A stretch of 64,000 nt of DNA, taken from positions 1 through 64,000 of the IMG/VR virus record IMGVR_UViG_3300025870_000010. The stretch is one strand, 5' to 3'. This document shows, piece by piece, positions 35,041 to 43,077 of the stretch; positions within the stretch are counted from its first letter, which is position 1, and each line of letters begins with the position of its first letter. Source of the stretch: a virus. A program made the position numbers and the translations under genes. The notes below the pieces were generated by a model. That model ran no database searches, was not told where the DNA came from, and saw nothing but the letters and a program-made list of their open reading frames with translations.

Positions 35041-35513
35041 TTATTCTTAAACCAATTTTCGTCAGCAACAAAAAATACCCAATCTTTTGTTTTACAAAAA
35101 GCAATTGCTGATTTGAACTTTGACTTATTTACTAAGTAGTGTTTCATCAGGTATTCGTAACTAGTCAATGCTTTCTTTGTTTTTCGTTTAGGTTTTGCCG
35201 GTGGTTGTTTATATTCTTGAGCTGGCTTAACTTCTACTAACCAGGTTTTACCGGTAGATAATTTTACTAAAAAGTCTGGATAGTAGTTCTTTATTCTATT
35301 TTCAATAGGACAATGATATTTTATTGCAACCGATTCAGATGCCCATTTTTCAACTTGTGGACTTCTTTCACACCAAATGCAAAATCTTTGTTCCCAAGAT
35401 GAACGATAAATAACTTTTTTAACAGCACCAATATACTTAACAGATTCAGATATGTTAAAATATCCTTGCTTTGTTCGTGCATTTTTAGTAGGTTTCAAGT
35501 TCTTGATGCTCAT
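35037..35513 (-). CDS. 4: Head completion nuclease, gp4-like
   Basis: The gp4/gp50 head completion family: the motif YRSSWEQRFCIWCERSPQVE followed by the WASESVAIKYHCP stretch is diagnostic, and the YYPDFLV...WLVEVKP segment provides an Asp and Glu-x-Lys in a PD-(D/E)xK-like nuclease arrangement. T4 gp4 is needed to finish heads before tail joining. I use the ATG at 35513 (158 aa); the longer frame starts with TTG. Length matches T4 gp4 (about 150 aa). Confidence 0.8.
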   Translation of the reverse strand: MSIKNLKPTKNARTKQGYFNISESVKYIGAVKKVIYRSSWEQRFCIWCERSPQVEKWASESVAIKYHCPIENRIKNYYPDFLVKLSTGKTWLVEVKPAQEYKQPPAKPKRKTKKALTSYEYLMKHYLVNKSKFKSAIAFCKTKDWVFFVADENWFKNK

Positions 35514-35518
35514 ATAGT

Positions 35519-35526
35519 TATTTAAT
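35519..35526 (-). promoter_or_regulatory. ATTAAATA element five bases from the gp4 start
   Basis: It lies directly between a terminator and the gp4-like gene, five bases from its ATG, so a transcript from it would be leaderless or nearly so. Confidence 0.4.
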
Positions 35527-35529
35527 AGA

Positions 35530-35567
35530 CACAAAAAACCACTATTAAATTAATAATAGTGGTTTTA
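35530..35567. terminator. Symmetric terminator after the gp55-like gene
   Basis: A stem of about 13 bp (AAAACCACTATTA/TAATAGTGGTTTT) has A and T runs on both sides. It ends the gp55-like sigma unit on the minus strand. Confidence 0.75.
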
Positions 35568-35619
35568 ATTATAAGGTTCAGGACTTATAAAGGTTAATTA
35601 TAAGGTTCAGGACTTATAA
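35565..35619. repeat. 26-bp direct repeat at the end of the gp55-like gene
   Basis: Two identical 26-bp copies (35565-35590 and 35594-35619), period 29. The right-hand copy covers the sigma gene stop codon, so this looks like a tandem duplication of the 3' end. Confidence 0.85.
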
Positions 35620-36366
35620 TGAATGCATTCCATCACCATCAGTATTGTATCCAGAATCTATACTAAGTAACAATCCTTTTGATTTTTTAGGATATAATCT
35701 TTTCCATCCTTTTGCATATCCGTTTATACAAGATGAAGTAAAAAATGAGAATGGATTTGGGTCTTTAATTATTATTTGTTCTTTGTCAAAAATAGCAACA
35801 TCTCTTTGATTCTTTTTAACGATGAAATCTAATTTAATTCTATTGTAATTCGATGCATCTAAAAAGTATTCTTGTGTTTCTAGTTTTCCTTCATAAAAAT
35901 GATTTAACATTTCATCTTTAGTTGATTTTCTTAGAACTCTTAATTGTTTAGTTTCCGATAGGTATTCAAGGTCAATCAATTTCATTTTCTTGGATTTTAA
36001 ATCCTGTTCTACTTCTGCAATCAATAAGTCAATCGGATAGTTTTCTACTACGGTTGCAGCTGCAGTTCTAGGAGAACCTTTTTCTGGATTAACTCGTATT
36101 TCATCACCCTTTTTTAAATCAGCATATCCGTGAAAACGAGCAAAGTCCGGATCAAATTTTCTCCAGTTTTTAGCAAGGTCAAAATAAGCTTCTGATAAGG
36201 CATGTTGCTTATCATCCTCACATTTGTAATAAAGTTTTCTAATTGTTTTTTGGGCAAGTAACATCAACATTTTAGTACACCTACTAGTCAATTCATCCTG
36301 TTCTCTAGATTTGTAAATTTCTTCTAATAAGTCTTTCTTATTTAGGTAATTTTTACTTTTTGCCAT
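35614..36366 (-). CDS. 55: Late sigma factor, gp55-like, with insertion
   Basis: T4 gp55 directs host RNA polymerase to late promoters. The N-terminal region (about 25-75) reads like sigma region 2 helices, ending NWRKFDPDF. The matching continuation, NPFSFFTSSCINGYAKGWKR (204-223), is typical of the gp55 core (FDP..NPFAYFT) but begins about 125 residues later. The insertion at about 76-202 is mixed beta/alpha, with KKGDEIRVNP and LRVLRKSTKDEML. The frame is open throughout and in normal codons, so this is not a frameshift. It is likely still functional. Confidence 0.7.
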   Translation of the reverse strand: MAKSKNYLNKKDLLEEIYKSREQDELTSRCTKMLMLLAQKTIRKLYYKCEDDKQHALSEAYFDLAKNWRKFDPDFARFHGYADLKKGDEIRVNPEKGSPRTAAATVVENYPIDLLIAEVEQDLKSKKMKLIDLEYLSETKQLRVLRKSTKDEMLNHFYEGKLETQEYFLDASNYNRIKLDFIVKKNQRDVAIFDKEQIIIKDPNPFSFFTSSCINGYAKGWKRLYPKKSKGLLLSIDSGYNTDGDGMHSL

Positions 36367-36377
36367 ATCTATAATTT

Positions 36378-36406
36378 TAAAAAAGGGAAACTGAATGTTT
36401 CCCTTA
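36378..36406 (-). terminator. Rho-independent terminator
   Basis: A 9-bp stem (AAGGGAAAC/GTTTCCCTT) followed by a minus-strand T run separates the 522-aa gene from the gp55-like gene. Confidence 0.7.
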
Positions 36407-36440
36407 TTAGTTAAATGTATTTTTTATACAATTTATTTTA

Positions 36441-38009
36441 TTATTTGAATAATGCGTAGATGGCAGGTCCTGGAATAAAGTCAGGTAACATATTATCTAA
36501 TTCTTCAGCAGAAATCAATTTCATTTTTTCTACCTTTTTGATGATATCAGGACTAAACAAACCTTGTCCTTTCTTTTCGGCAGCATTAGCTTTTTCCATT
36601 CTTGATGCGATATAGTTTCCTATTTTAGATTCCTTATGTTCATTTACTAATTGACCTAATTCTTCGTTCAACATTTCAAATGATTTGTCTAACTCTTCAC
36701 CCTCATCAAGTTTTTCAACTAAGGCTTTTTTAGTTTCAACTAAGAATGTAACTTCATCACTTTTCAAGATGTTTTCCATTTCTTGTAACTTAATGAATTC
36801 TTTTTCAACATTTGCTCTGTTTTCAACATTCAATTCATTGTACTTAGTAACTGCTTCATCTATTTTAGAATAAATTTCATCAGTCTTAGTCATATCAACT
36901 ACTCTTGAAATATCAAGGTTTTCAACTAAACTTTTAAATTCTAAAGAATCAACATTGATATGTAAACCTTCAAGAATGTTATTGAAATCTAAGTCATATT
37001 TCTTATTCAAAGATTCTGACAATTCTTGAACATCTTCGATATCTAAAGATTCTAAAACAAATCCTCTTGTTTTCTTATCGAATTTAGAAATTGAAACTTC
37101 GTTGTTTGACATTTTGAATATTTCAAAGTTTTCATTTACAGTTTCTACACTTTTAACAAAATCTAATTCTACAAATGTATTTGCATTTTCGAACATAAAT
37201 TCTACGATAGACCTTGTTTTAGTATCTGTGTAATTGATGAATCCTGAATTTTTCAATACTCTAGTCAATTGTTGTTTGTTTTCTATTTTACTTTCGTTGA
37301 TAGTAATTTCGTTTCCTTTTTCACTTGCAACTATTTGAATGTTTGCATTTTTTATGTTTGCTTCAAAAACATTATTACCTTTATAATTAAAGACCGTTAA
37401 AGCTCTTTGAGCAGCTGCAAATTCACTTGATACTTTACCGTTGAATCTTTCAACTTTAGTAATATCACTTGTTACAATATGATTTCCACTGTTAGATGAA
37501 AAAACAAATCCTTCTTCAACTTGCATAATAGGGGAAATTATAGAACTTCCGATAGATGCTTTTTCATTTTTTTGTACACCAAATTCTGCACTTTCAAAAG
37601 ATTCAACCATTCTTCTAACGTTTGGTTCATATTTGAACTTTGCTAATGAAGAGATACTTCCTTTAATTTCTGATTCTTCTAGTACAACCATTTCTTTTAT
37701 AGATTCTACAATAGGTGTATAAGTTGATACACCATCTAATTTGTTCATTATTCTTTCTAGTTCTAAACCGTATGTATTTTCATTTAAAAATGTTTCTACA
37801 TCTTCTAAGAAATTTTCAACAACAGAAACCCAGTCATATTGCTTTAATTGTTCTAGGTACAATTCAAATTTATTATTAGTAAAACCACTCTTTAAATCGT
37901 GAATTGCTTTGTTGCAAATACTTTGAGACTCCTCGTGCTCATTAAGACCGTTTGCTAAGTCAGCAAGTCTTTTGTATAATCCGAATTTTTCAATAACGTT
38001 AATTCTCAT
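36441..38009 (-). CDS. Head-module structural protein candidate (522 aa)
   Basis: An acidic, largely helical protein with many (L/I)xE sites (for example GLNEHEES, NFLEDVETFLNE, VVLEESE and MLNEELG) and a hydrophobic C-terminus (DFIPGPAIYALF). It has its own candidate late promoter and lies between the gp15-like and gp55-like genes. It may be a head core or internal protein processed by the prohead protease, but no domain is recognised. Confidence 0.6.
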   Translation of the reverse strand: MRINVIEKFGLYKRLADLANGLNEHEESQSICNKAIHDLKSGFTNNKFELYLEQLKQYDWVSVVENFLEDVETFLNENTYGLELERIMNKLDGVSTYTPIVESIKEMVVLEESEIKGSISSLAKFKYEPNVRRMVESFESAEFGVQKNEKASIGSSIISPIMQVEEGFVFSSNSGNHIVTSDITKVERFNGKVSSEFAAAQRALTVFNYKGNNVFEANIKNANIQIVASEKGNEITINESKIENKQQLTRVLKNSGFINYTDTKTRSIVEFMFENANTFVELDFVKSVETVNENFEIFKMSNNEVSISKFDKKTRGFVLESLDIEDVQELSESLNKKYDLDFNNILEGLHINVDSLEFKSLVENLDISRVVDMTKTDEIYSKIDEAVTKYNELNVENRANVEKEFIKLQEMENILKSDEVTFLVETKKALVEKLDEGEELDKSFEMLNEELGQLVNEHKESKIGNYIASRMEKANAAEKKGQGLFSPDIIKKVEKMKLISAEELDNMLPDFIPGPAIYALFK

Positions 38010-38046
38010 TTTATTGTTCTTTATTTTTATTATTTACTTATTTACT

Positions 38047-38056
38047 TATTTAATCA
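38047..38056 (-). promoter_or_regulatory. Candidate late promoter (TGATTAAATA)
   Basis: 37 bases upstream of the 522-aa gene. Confidence 0.55.
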
Positions 38057-38062
38057 CATACT

Positions 38063-38860
38063 TTATGGGATATTTGGACTATTATTATTTCCAGTCGGCC
38101 ATATGTCCCTTTCTACTTCAATTTTGCGTCCAGCAGAATCTGTATTGTCTTTCTTATCAGATACTATGTAGATATTATTTAAAATGTTTTCCATTCTATC
38201 TCCAGCAAATAGTTCAGTATCAGTCTTGAATATAGGATAACTAGCCTGAACTTCTATCGGAAACGTTATTTGAATTTCTTTTTTATCTGATAATCCAAAT
38301 TGTACCATCCTTTCTTTATTTATATCAGATGGGATTGCAAAATAACAAGGAACTTTAACACTAAACACATCAACGTAATAATAAACGTTTTTATACATGT
38401 TTGAAAATATACCATTTATACATTTAAATATATCAACTATTGAATCTACGAATATAGTAACTTCGAAATCCATTTTGAAAGGAGCTTCCATAAATTCAGA
38501 GTTAAATTGTTTAACCTCTCCGTCATCTGTTTGTTTAAGGAAGTTTGCTCTTTTAAATTTATTAGTTAAATATTCTTCTTGTAAGGTTATTCCTGTTAAA
38601 TTCATTACAGCTCTAGGAAATTTTTCATACAATCCGGTTGCTTTACCATCTTTTTTTAATTCATCCGAATTTAAAAATATATCACTTAAAAATCTTTCAG
38701 AACCGGCAATCGTAAAATATGCGGGCACATCTACTTTTGTTTTTTTATTGTCAACAACATTGTTCCAAAATATTCTATCATCCAACGCGTGTAGAGTACC
38801 TACGATTATGTTCCTAAATAATACATCGTCTTTATTTTGATAGTTATTGTAAGTTTCCAT
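38063..38860 (-). CDS. Tail terminator / sheath stabiliser candidate, gp15-like
   Basis: A 265-aa protein whose order of segments resembles T4 gp15 (272 aa): an N-terminal FRNIIVGTLHALDD helix, a VDVPAYFTIAGSERFL strand (gp15 has a similar VPI..Y..KEHF), a KMDFEVTIFVDSIVDIFKCI segment and a strand pair ending ITFPIEVQASYPIF. gp15 caps the tail and stabilises the sheath. The similarity is in pattern only and could also fit another tail-end protein. Confidence 0.45.
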   Translation of the reverse strand: METYNNYQNKDDVLFRNIIVGTLHALDDRIFWNNVVDNKKTKVDVPAYFTIAGSERFLSDIFLNSDELKKDGKATGLYEKFPRAVMNLTGITLQEEYLTNKFKRANFLKQTDDGEVKQFNSEFMEAPFKMDFEVTIFVDSIVDIFKCINGIFSNMYKNVYYYVDVFSVKVPCYFAIPSDINKERMVQFGLSDKKEIQITFPIEVQASYPIFKTDTELFAGDRMENILNNIYIVSDKKDNTDSAGRKIEVERDIWPTGNNNSPNIP

Positions 38861-38864
38861 AGTC

Positions 38865-38874
38865 TATTTAATTA
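38865..38874 (-). promoter_or_regulatory. ATTAAATA element four bases from a start codon
   Basis: It lies four bases upstream of the gp15-like gene and overlaps the gp46 stop codon. Confidence 0.3.
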
Positions 38875-40530
38875 ACATTCATCTATCAATAATTCACTGA
38901 ATCCAGCAACTTTATTAACTGCATAAATGTAATCGAACATTTCTTTTGGTAATTCACTGTGGTTGATTACAAATACTGTCAAATCTAAATCATCTACGAC
39001 ATTCCTAATCAACAATAATACCTCGTGTATTGAGTTGGCATCTAGCGATGCAAGTATCTCATCCAGGAATAATAAATTTATATTAGGATAATTTCTTTTC
39101 ATAATATGAATCAAAGAAATTAATACAGCAAAATCAGCTTTTTTCCTTTCTCCTGTACTAAGAGTTTTAGGATTAATTTCTTCACCAATAGATATTAGTT
39201 TACTATTAAACCTTTCATCAATTTCAACCTTATATGGAAAATGTAACTTTTTACTAATTTCATTTATAGATTTGTTAAAACTAGGTAAAAAGTTTTTCAT
39301 TATTTGTAACTTAACCCCATCTTCACCAAATATCTTACTCAATTCTGCATATAGGTATTCATCTTTTTTCTTTTCTTGAATGGCAATCAATATCAAATCA
39401 ATCTTTTCAATAGTATTTTCTAATACAGAATCAAATTCATTTGTTTCTACTTTAGGTTTTGATAGATTTTCTTGTTTACCTTTTAATTTATCTAGTGCCA
39501 ATCTTGTTTCATAAATTGTATTACCTAATACTTGTTTCTTTTTATCTATTATAGATTGAATACCTTTCAATTTGTCAATGGAAACCTTAACACCTTTTAA
39601 ATCATTTTCATATTGTAATTTTTCTTCTCTAATCTTTTCTTTATTTTTTGTATGAACATCGTCTGTCAGATCAGAATTACAAGTAGGACATACATCACTA
39701 TCATAAACTTTTAACTTGTGATTACAATCTTTAATCTTAAAACTATATTCGTTCTTTGTTTTAGTTAGTTTAGTCATTTTTTCAAAGGCTAATGATGCTT
39801 TACTATCAATGTCTTTTGAATTTTCAACCATTTCTAACATACTTTCAGTTAACGAATTTATATTTTCGATAACTTCTTCTAGTTTGTCTGTTATGTCTTT
39901 TGATTTTTCTGCATCTAACGATTTTATTTTTTCTTCGATAGTTTTTTTATTTTCCATCAAAACTCGAACTTGACCACCTAAGTTTCCTATATCAACATTA
40001 AAATCTTTTACAAATTCTTTCAATGAATCGTGTATCTTATTGAAGAAAAGAATACCAAATATTTGGTCTAATATCTTTCTTTTGTCAGAGGGCCTCATTG
40101 TTAAAAATGATTTGAACTTATCGACTGATATAGAAATAACATTATCAAAAGTCGATTGAGGTATTTTCATATAATCATTTTCGATTATACCTTGAATGTT
40201 ACTGTTTCCGGCAACATCTTGAACTACGCCATCAATATAAACTTCCAGTACTTTAGGTGTTATACCTCTTTCAATTGTAATAGTAGAACCCTTTGCAACT
40301 AAGGTAATTTTACCCCATAATGTCTTATTAATTCTATTAGGTAAATCTCCAAGTTTCTTTTCCTGTACCTTTCCATAAATCAAATATGATATAACTTCTC
40401 TAATAGTTGACTTACCATGACCAGATTGTCCTATAAGCATTATCATATTACCTTTCTCATTGAATTCTATTTTGGTAATCTTATTTCCGTATGAATTAAA
40501 ATTTTTGTATTCTAGTTTAATTAATTTCAT
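38872..40530 (-). CDS. 46: Recombination endonuclease subunit, gp46 (SbcC/Rad50-like)
   Basis: With gp47 it resects DNA ends for recombination-dependent replication. The N-terminal Walker A is GQSGHGKS (34-41), coiled-coil arms flank a zinc hook CPTC (281-284), and the C-terminal Walker B with D-loop is LLFLDEILASLDANS. The signature LSTGERKKADFAVL is present. Length (552 aa) matches T4 gp46 (560 aa). Its start overlaps the gp47 stop by four bases, which fits coupled synthesis of the complex. Confidence 0.95.
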   Translation of the reverse strand: MKLIKLEYKNFNSYGNKITKIEFNEKGNMIMLIGQSGHGKSTIREVISYLIYGKVQEKKLGDLPNRINKTLWGKITLVAKGSTITIERGITPKVLEVYIDGVVQDVAGNSNIQGIIENDYMKIPQSTFDNVISISVDKFKSFLTMRPSDKRKILDQIFGILFFNKIHDSLKEFVKDFNVDIGNLGGQVRVLMENKKTIEEKIKSLDAEKSKDITDKLEEVIENINSLTESMLEMVENSKDIDSKASLAFEKMTKLTKTKNEYSFKIKDCNHKLKVYDSDVCPTCNSDLTDDVHTKNKEKIREEKLQYENDLKGVKVSIDKLKGIQSIIDKKKQVLGNTIYETRLALDKLKGKQENLSKPKVETNEFDSVLENTIEKIDLILIAIQEKKKDEYLYAELSKIFGEDGVKLQIMKNFLPSFNKSINEISKKLHFPYKVEIDERFNSKLISIGEEINPKTLSTGERKKADFAVLISLIHIMKRNYPNINLLFLDEILASLDANSIHEVLLLIRNVVDDLDLTVFVINHSELPKEMFDYIYAVNKVAGFSELLIDEC

Positions 40531-41579
40531 ATTCCTTTAAATAAATTTTCAAAAATCTTTCTTGCTTTCTTATTATCTTCTCCTTTAAATCTATTATCAA
40601 TTTCTTTATTGATAAGTTCTTTTGCGTCTAAAGAAGATGATCCATCGTCAATTTCTCCGTAATCAGATTCGATAGGAAAAATATTTAGCAGTCTAGCTTT
40701 TTCTCCTATCTTATGAAATACCTTTGTCAATTTTGATGAATTTGTAGATAACAATTTTTCTTTAATGTTTATATCAACAAAGTTATTTTTACTTTGCTCA
40801 TTGATATCTAATATTTGTTCTTTAGTAATTTCATCAATAGTAAATTGAATAAACTTAGGAGATATATCATTTTCGTAAAAAGTTTCTTTTCCTGTTTCTA
40901 AATCTAAAACAAACATTCCTTTTGAATTACCAGAATCTCCTCTAGTAATTTGATAAGGCGTTCCTACTACATTAATGTTTCCTTTTTGCTGTGACCAATG
41001 GATATGACCAGTATAAACCTTTTTATATCCATCGGCACTTTTAGGATTTGCACCATCGTTTTTATCAATTTTAACGTACTTATTATATTTGATTAATGAA
41101 AATGTTCCGTGCATAAATGCATAATGACAAGAATGTTCTTTTTGATATTTTTGTAAAGTTTCGGATTCTTCCTTTACATCTTTTTGCCAAGGCATCATCA
41201 AAAACTTAATATTATCATGTTCTAAAACATTGACATCTTTATGTACAGTAACATTTGGAATATATTTTAGTATATCCAAACTTGATATTTCAGTACTTGT
41301 TTTATAATAAATATCGTGATTTCCAGCAATGATATGTACAGGACCAATTTTACTTAGTTCTTCATATATCTTGATACCTAAATCCATAGATTTAACATTG
41401 ATAGATGTTCTGTTATCGAAAACATCACCACAATTTATTATGATATCACCTGGTTTGAAATGTTTTTTAATAGTTGGAATAATGAATTTAAAATGTGCCT
41501 CTTCCATTATATCCATCCATTCTGTTGAATTTGACCTAGCACCTAAATGTGTGTCGGTAAAAATGAATACTTTTGACAT
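40527..41579 (-). CDS. 47: Recombination endonuclease subunit, gp47 (SbcD/Mre11-like)
   Basis: The nuclease partner of gp46. Metallophosphoesterase motifs are in order: FTDTHLG (Asp9, His11), CGDVFDNR (Asp52), AGNHD (87-89), MHGTF and TGHIHW. Length (350 aa) agrees with T4 gp47 (339 aa). It lies directly upstream of gp46 and begins two bases after the previous gene's stop. Confidence 0.95.
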   Translation of the reverse strand: MSKVFIFTDTHLGARSNSTEWMDIMEEAHFKFIIPTIKKHFKPGDIIINCGDVFDNRTSINVKSMDLGIKIYEELSKIGPVHIIAGNHDIYYKTSTEISSLDILKYIPNVTVHKDVNVLEHDNIKFLMMPWQKDVKEESETLQKYQKEHSCHYAFMHGTFSLIKYNKYVKIDKNDGANPKSADGYKKVYTGHIHWSQQKGNINVVGTPYQITRGDSGNSKGMFVLDLETGKETFYENDISPKFIQFTIDEITKEQILDINEQSKNNFVDINIKEKLLSTNSSKLTKVFHKIGEKARLLNIFPIESDYGEIDDGSSSLDAKELINKEIDNRFKGEDNKKARKIFENLFKGI

Positions 41580-41580
41580 A

Positions 41581-42057
41581 TTAGAAAAGTTTATTATCTT
41601 TGTAAAGTTTAGCGTGTTTTAGTTCATCTAACAATTCTCCTTTAAATTTAATAGAAAGGTTTTTGTAGAAATACTTAGTTTCCTTTTCGTTTAGATTGAT
41701 ATAATCAGTAATTAGGGCAAACATTTCTATCTTTGTTAATCTGGATAAATGTGTGTTTGTCTTTAAAAGAATCATACAATATGCATAAATCTTATTAACC
41801 TTTTCAATAGGTAAGTTTATAGTTCTTTCTAATGGAATATCATCAATTATTTGTTTTATTGTTTCATTTTCTTGTATTGATATTTCCATTTCTTCTAAAT
41901 CCATCTTTTTACTTACGGATTCTTGTGAATTGTTCGAATACATTTTACTACCAGTATCTGGTTCGAATGATATTGCAGTAGTATTCATTTCACCACTTAA
42001 ATATCTTTCTTGTAGATAGTAGTTTGTTTGTTTATTTGATTTCTTATCTTCTGACAT
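41581..42057 (-). CDS. Hypothetical protein (158 aa)
   Basis: A disordered, Ser/Asn/Glu-rich first half precedes a helical C-terminal half (TKIEMFALITDYINLNEKE, then LSIKFKGELLDELKHAKLY). It is coupled to gp47. Placement beside recombination and replication genes would suit a small transcription or replication co-factor such as a gp33-like coactivator, but I see no firm signature. Confidence 0.6.
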   Translation of the reverse strand: MSEDKKSNKQTNYYLQERYLSGEMNTTAISFEPDTGSKMYSNNSQESVSKKMDLEEMEISIQENETIKQIIDDIPLERTINLPIEKVNKIYAYCMILLKTNTHLSRLTKIEMFALITDYINLNEKETKYFYKNLSIKFKGELLDELKHAKLYKDNKLF

Positions 42058-42105
42058 ATATGTTTTTAATTATACTTATTAAATGGCTTTTTTTGCTTAA
42101 ATATT

Positions 42106-43008
42106 TTAAATCTCTTCATCAAAGATTACAGTATTATACATCTTTTTAACTTTATATTGACTAATGTTTAGTTTTTCTGATGCTTCTTTGATTGACTTAT
42201 AATTAATGCCATCTATTGTTACTTTTGTTCCGTTGTTTGGTTTGTAGCCATTTAACTCTAATATCAAAGGAGATTCTGAAATCGTATATTTTTTAGATTT
42301 AATGATTTTACTAAATGTCGGTTTCGAAATATTAAGATTCGCATAGGCCTCTTTAATTGATTCATATTCTTTACCATCTACTATTATTTTTTGAGTATTG
42401 TGTGGTAATATTCCAGTAGTAACCCCAATTAATTCGCCAGTTGTTATTCTTTCATCATTTATATGAACTAGTTCAGTTTCTCCTGTTATCGAATTTTTCA
42501 TAGTAGTTTTTCCTTTATTGATTCCGAATAGGTTTTTATTACTATCAAATTCAGATTTTTCTACTTGCATTATTTCACCTAATACATTAATACAAACTAC
42601 TTTACCTTTAGTAGTCGTTTTTGCAGGAACGCCAGTTTTTGTATCTGATATTTTCTTTTTGGTTTCATCTGAATGGCAAAAATATCCATTATCGTCAACA
42701 TCAAATATATTATACCCATCTTGATAATACATACATTCATTTTCTTTGATGTGTAAAGTTTCTCGCTGTCTTAGAATGTTAATATCCTCCACATATTCCA
42801 AAATACTAAATGTAAACATAGAATCTTTTTTATTGTATGCATTTTGAAAATATCCTGTGTGATTATTGTTTCGTAACATTGAACAATGGGAATTAAATCT
42901 TCTTTTAATATTATTGGTACTTCCTATATATTTCTTACCATTTATATTTTCAAAAACATAAACCCCCATTTTATCCCATTCAATATTATCAGTTTTAGTA
43001 ATTTTCAT
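42106..43008 (-). CDS. GIY-YIG homing endonuclease with NUMOD repeats
   Basis: The N-terminal GIY-YIG nuclease has GVYVF (15-19), KYIGS (26-30), the catalytic Arg in NNIKRRF (36/37) and Glu83 in QRET. Two or more NUMOD1-type DNA-binding repeats follow (GKEYESIKEAYANLNIS and GINYKSIKEASEKLNIS). Such enzymes cut an intron- or gene-free allele and copy themselves in. It sits just downstream of the gp41 helicase gene, whose 3' end is duplicated, and has its own candidate late promoter. Confidence 0.92.
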   Translation of the reverse strand: MKITKTDNIEWDKMGVYVFENINGKKYIGSTNNIKRRFNSHCSMLRNNNHTGYFQNAYNKKDSMFTFSILEYVEDINILRQRETLHIKENECMYYQDGYNIFDVDDNGYFCHSDETKKKISDTKTGVPAKTTTKGKVVCINVLGEIMQVEKSEFDSNKNLFGINKGKTTMKNSITGETELVHINDERITTGELIGVTTGILPHNTQKIIVDGKEYESIKEAYANLNISKPTFSKIIKSKKYTISESPLILELNGYKPNNGTKVTIDGINYKSIKEASEKLNISQYKVKKMYNTVIFDEEI

Positions 43009-43023
43009 TTTAAAGTTTTTCTT

Positions 43024-43033
43024 TATTTAATCA
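43024..43033 (-). promoter_or_regulatory. Candidate late promoter (TGATTAAATA)
   Basis: 15 bases upstream of the GIY-YIG endonuclease gene. Confidence 0.55.
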
Positions 43034-43051
43034 AAAACTTTTCAAACTGTT

Positions 43052-43077
43052 TACCTCATCGTCTATACCTCATCGTC
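43052..43077. repeat. 12-bp direct repeat at the gp41 stop codon
   Basis: Two copies (43052-43063 and 43066-43077) of a 12-bp sequence, period 14. The right copy encodes the last residues of gp41, the left copy lies just past its stop. Confidence 0.8.

Noticed and set aside
35614-36366. Frameshift or pseudogene in the gp55-like gene
   Set aside because: The reading frame is continuous with ordinary codons through the insertion, and both flanking parts keep conserved residues.
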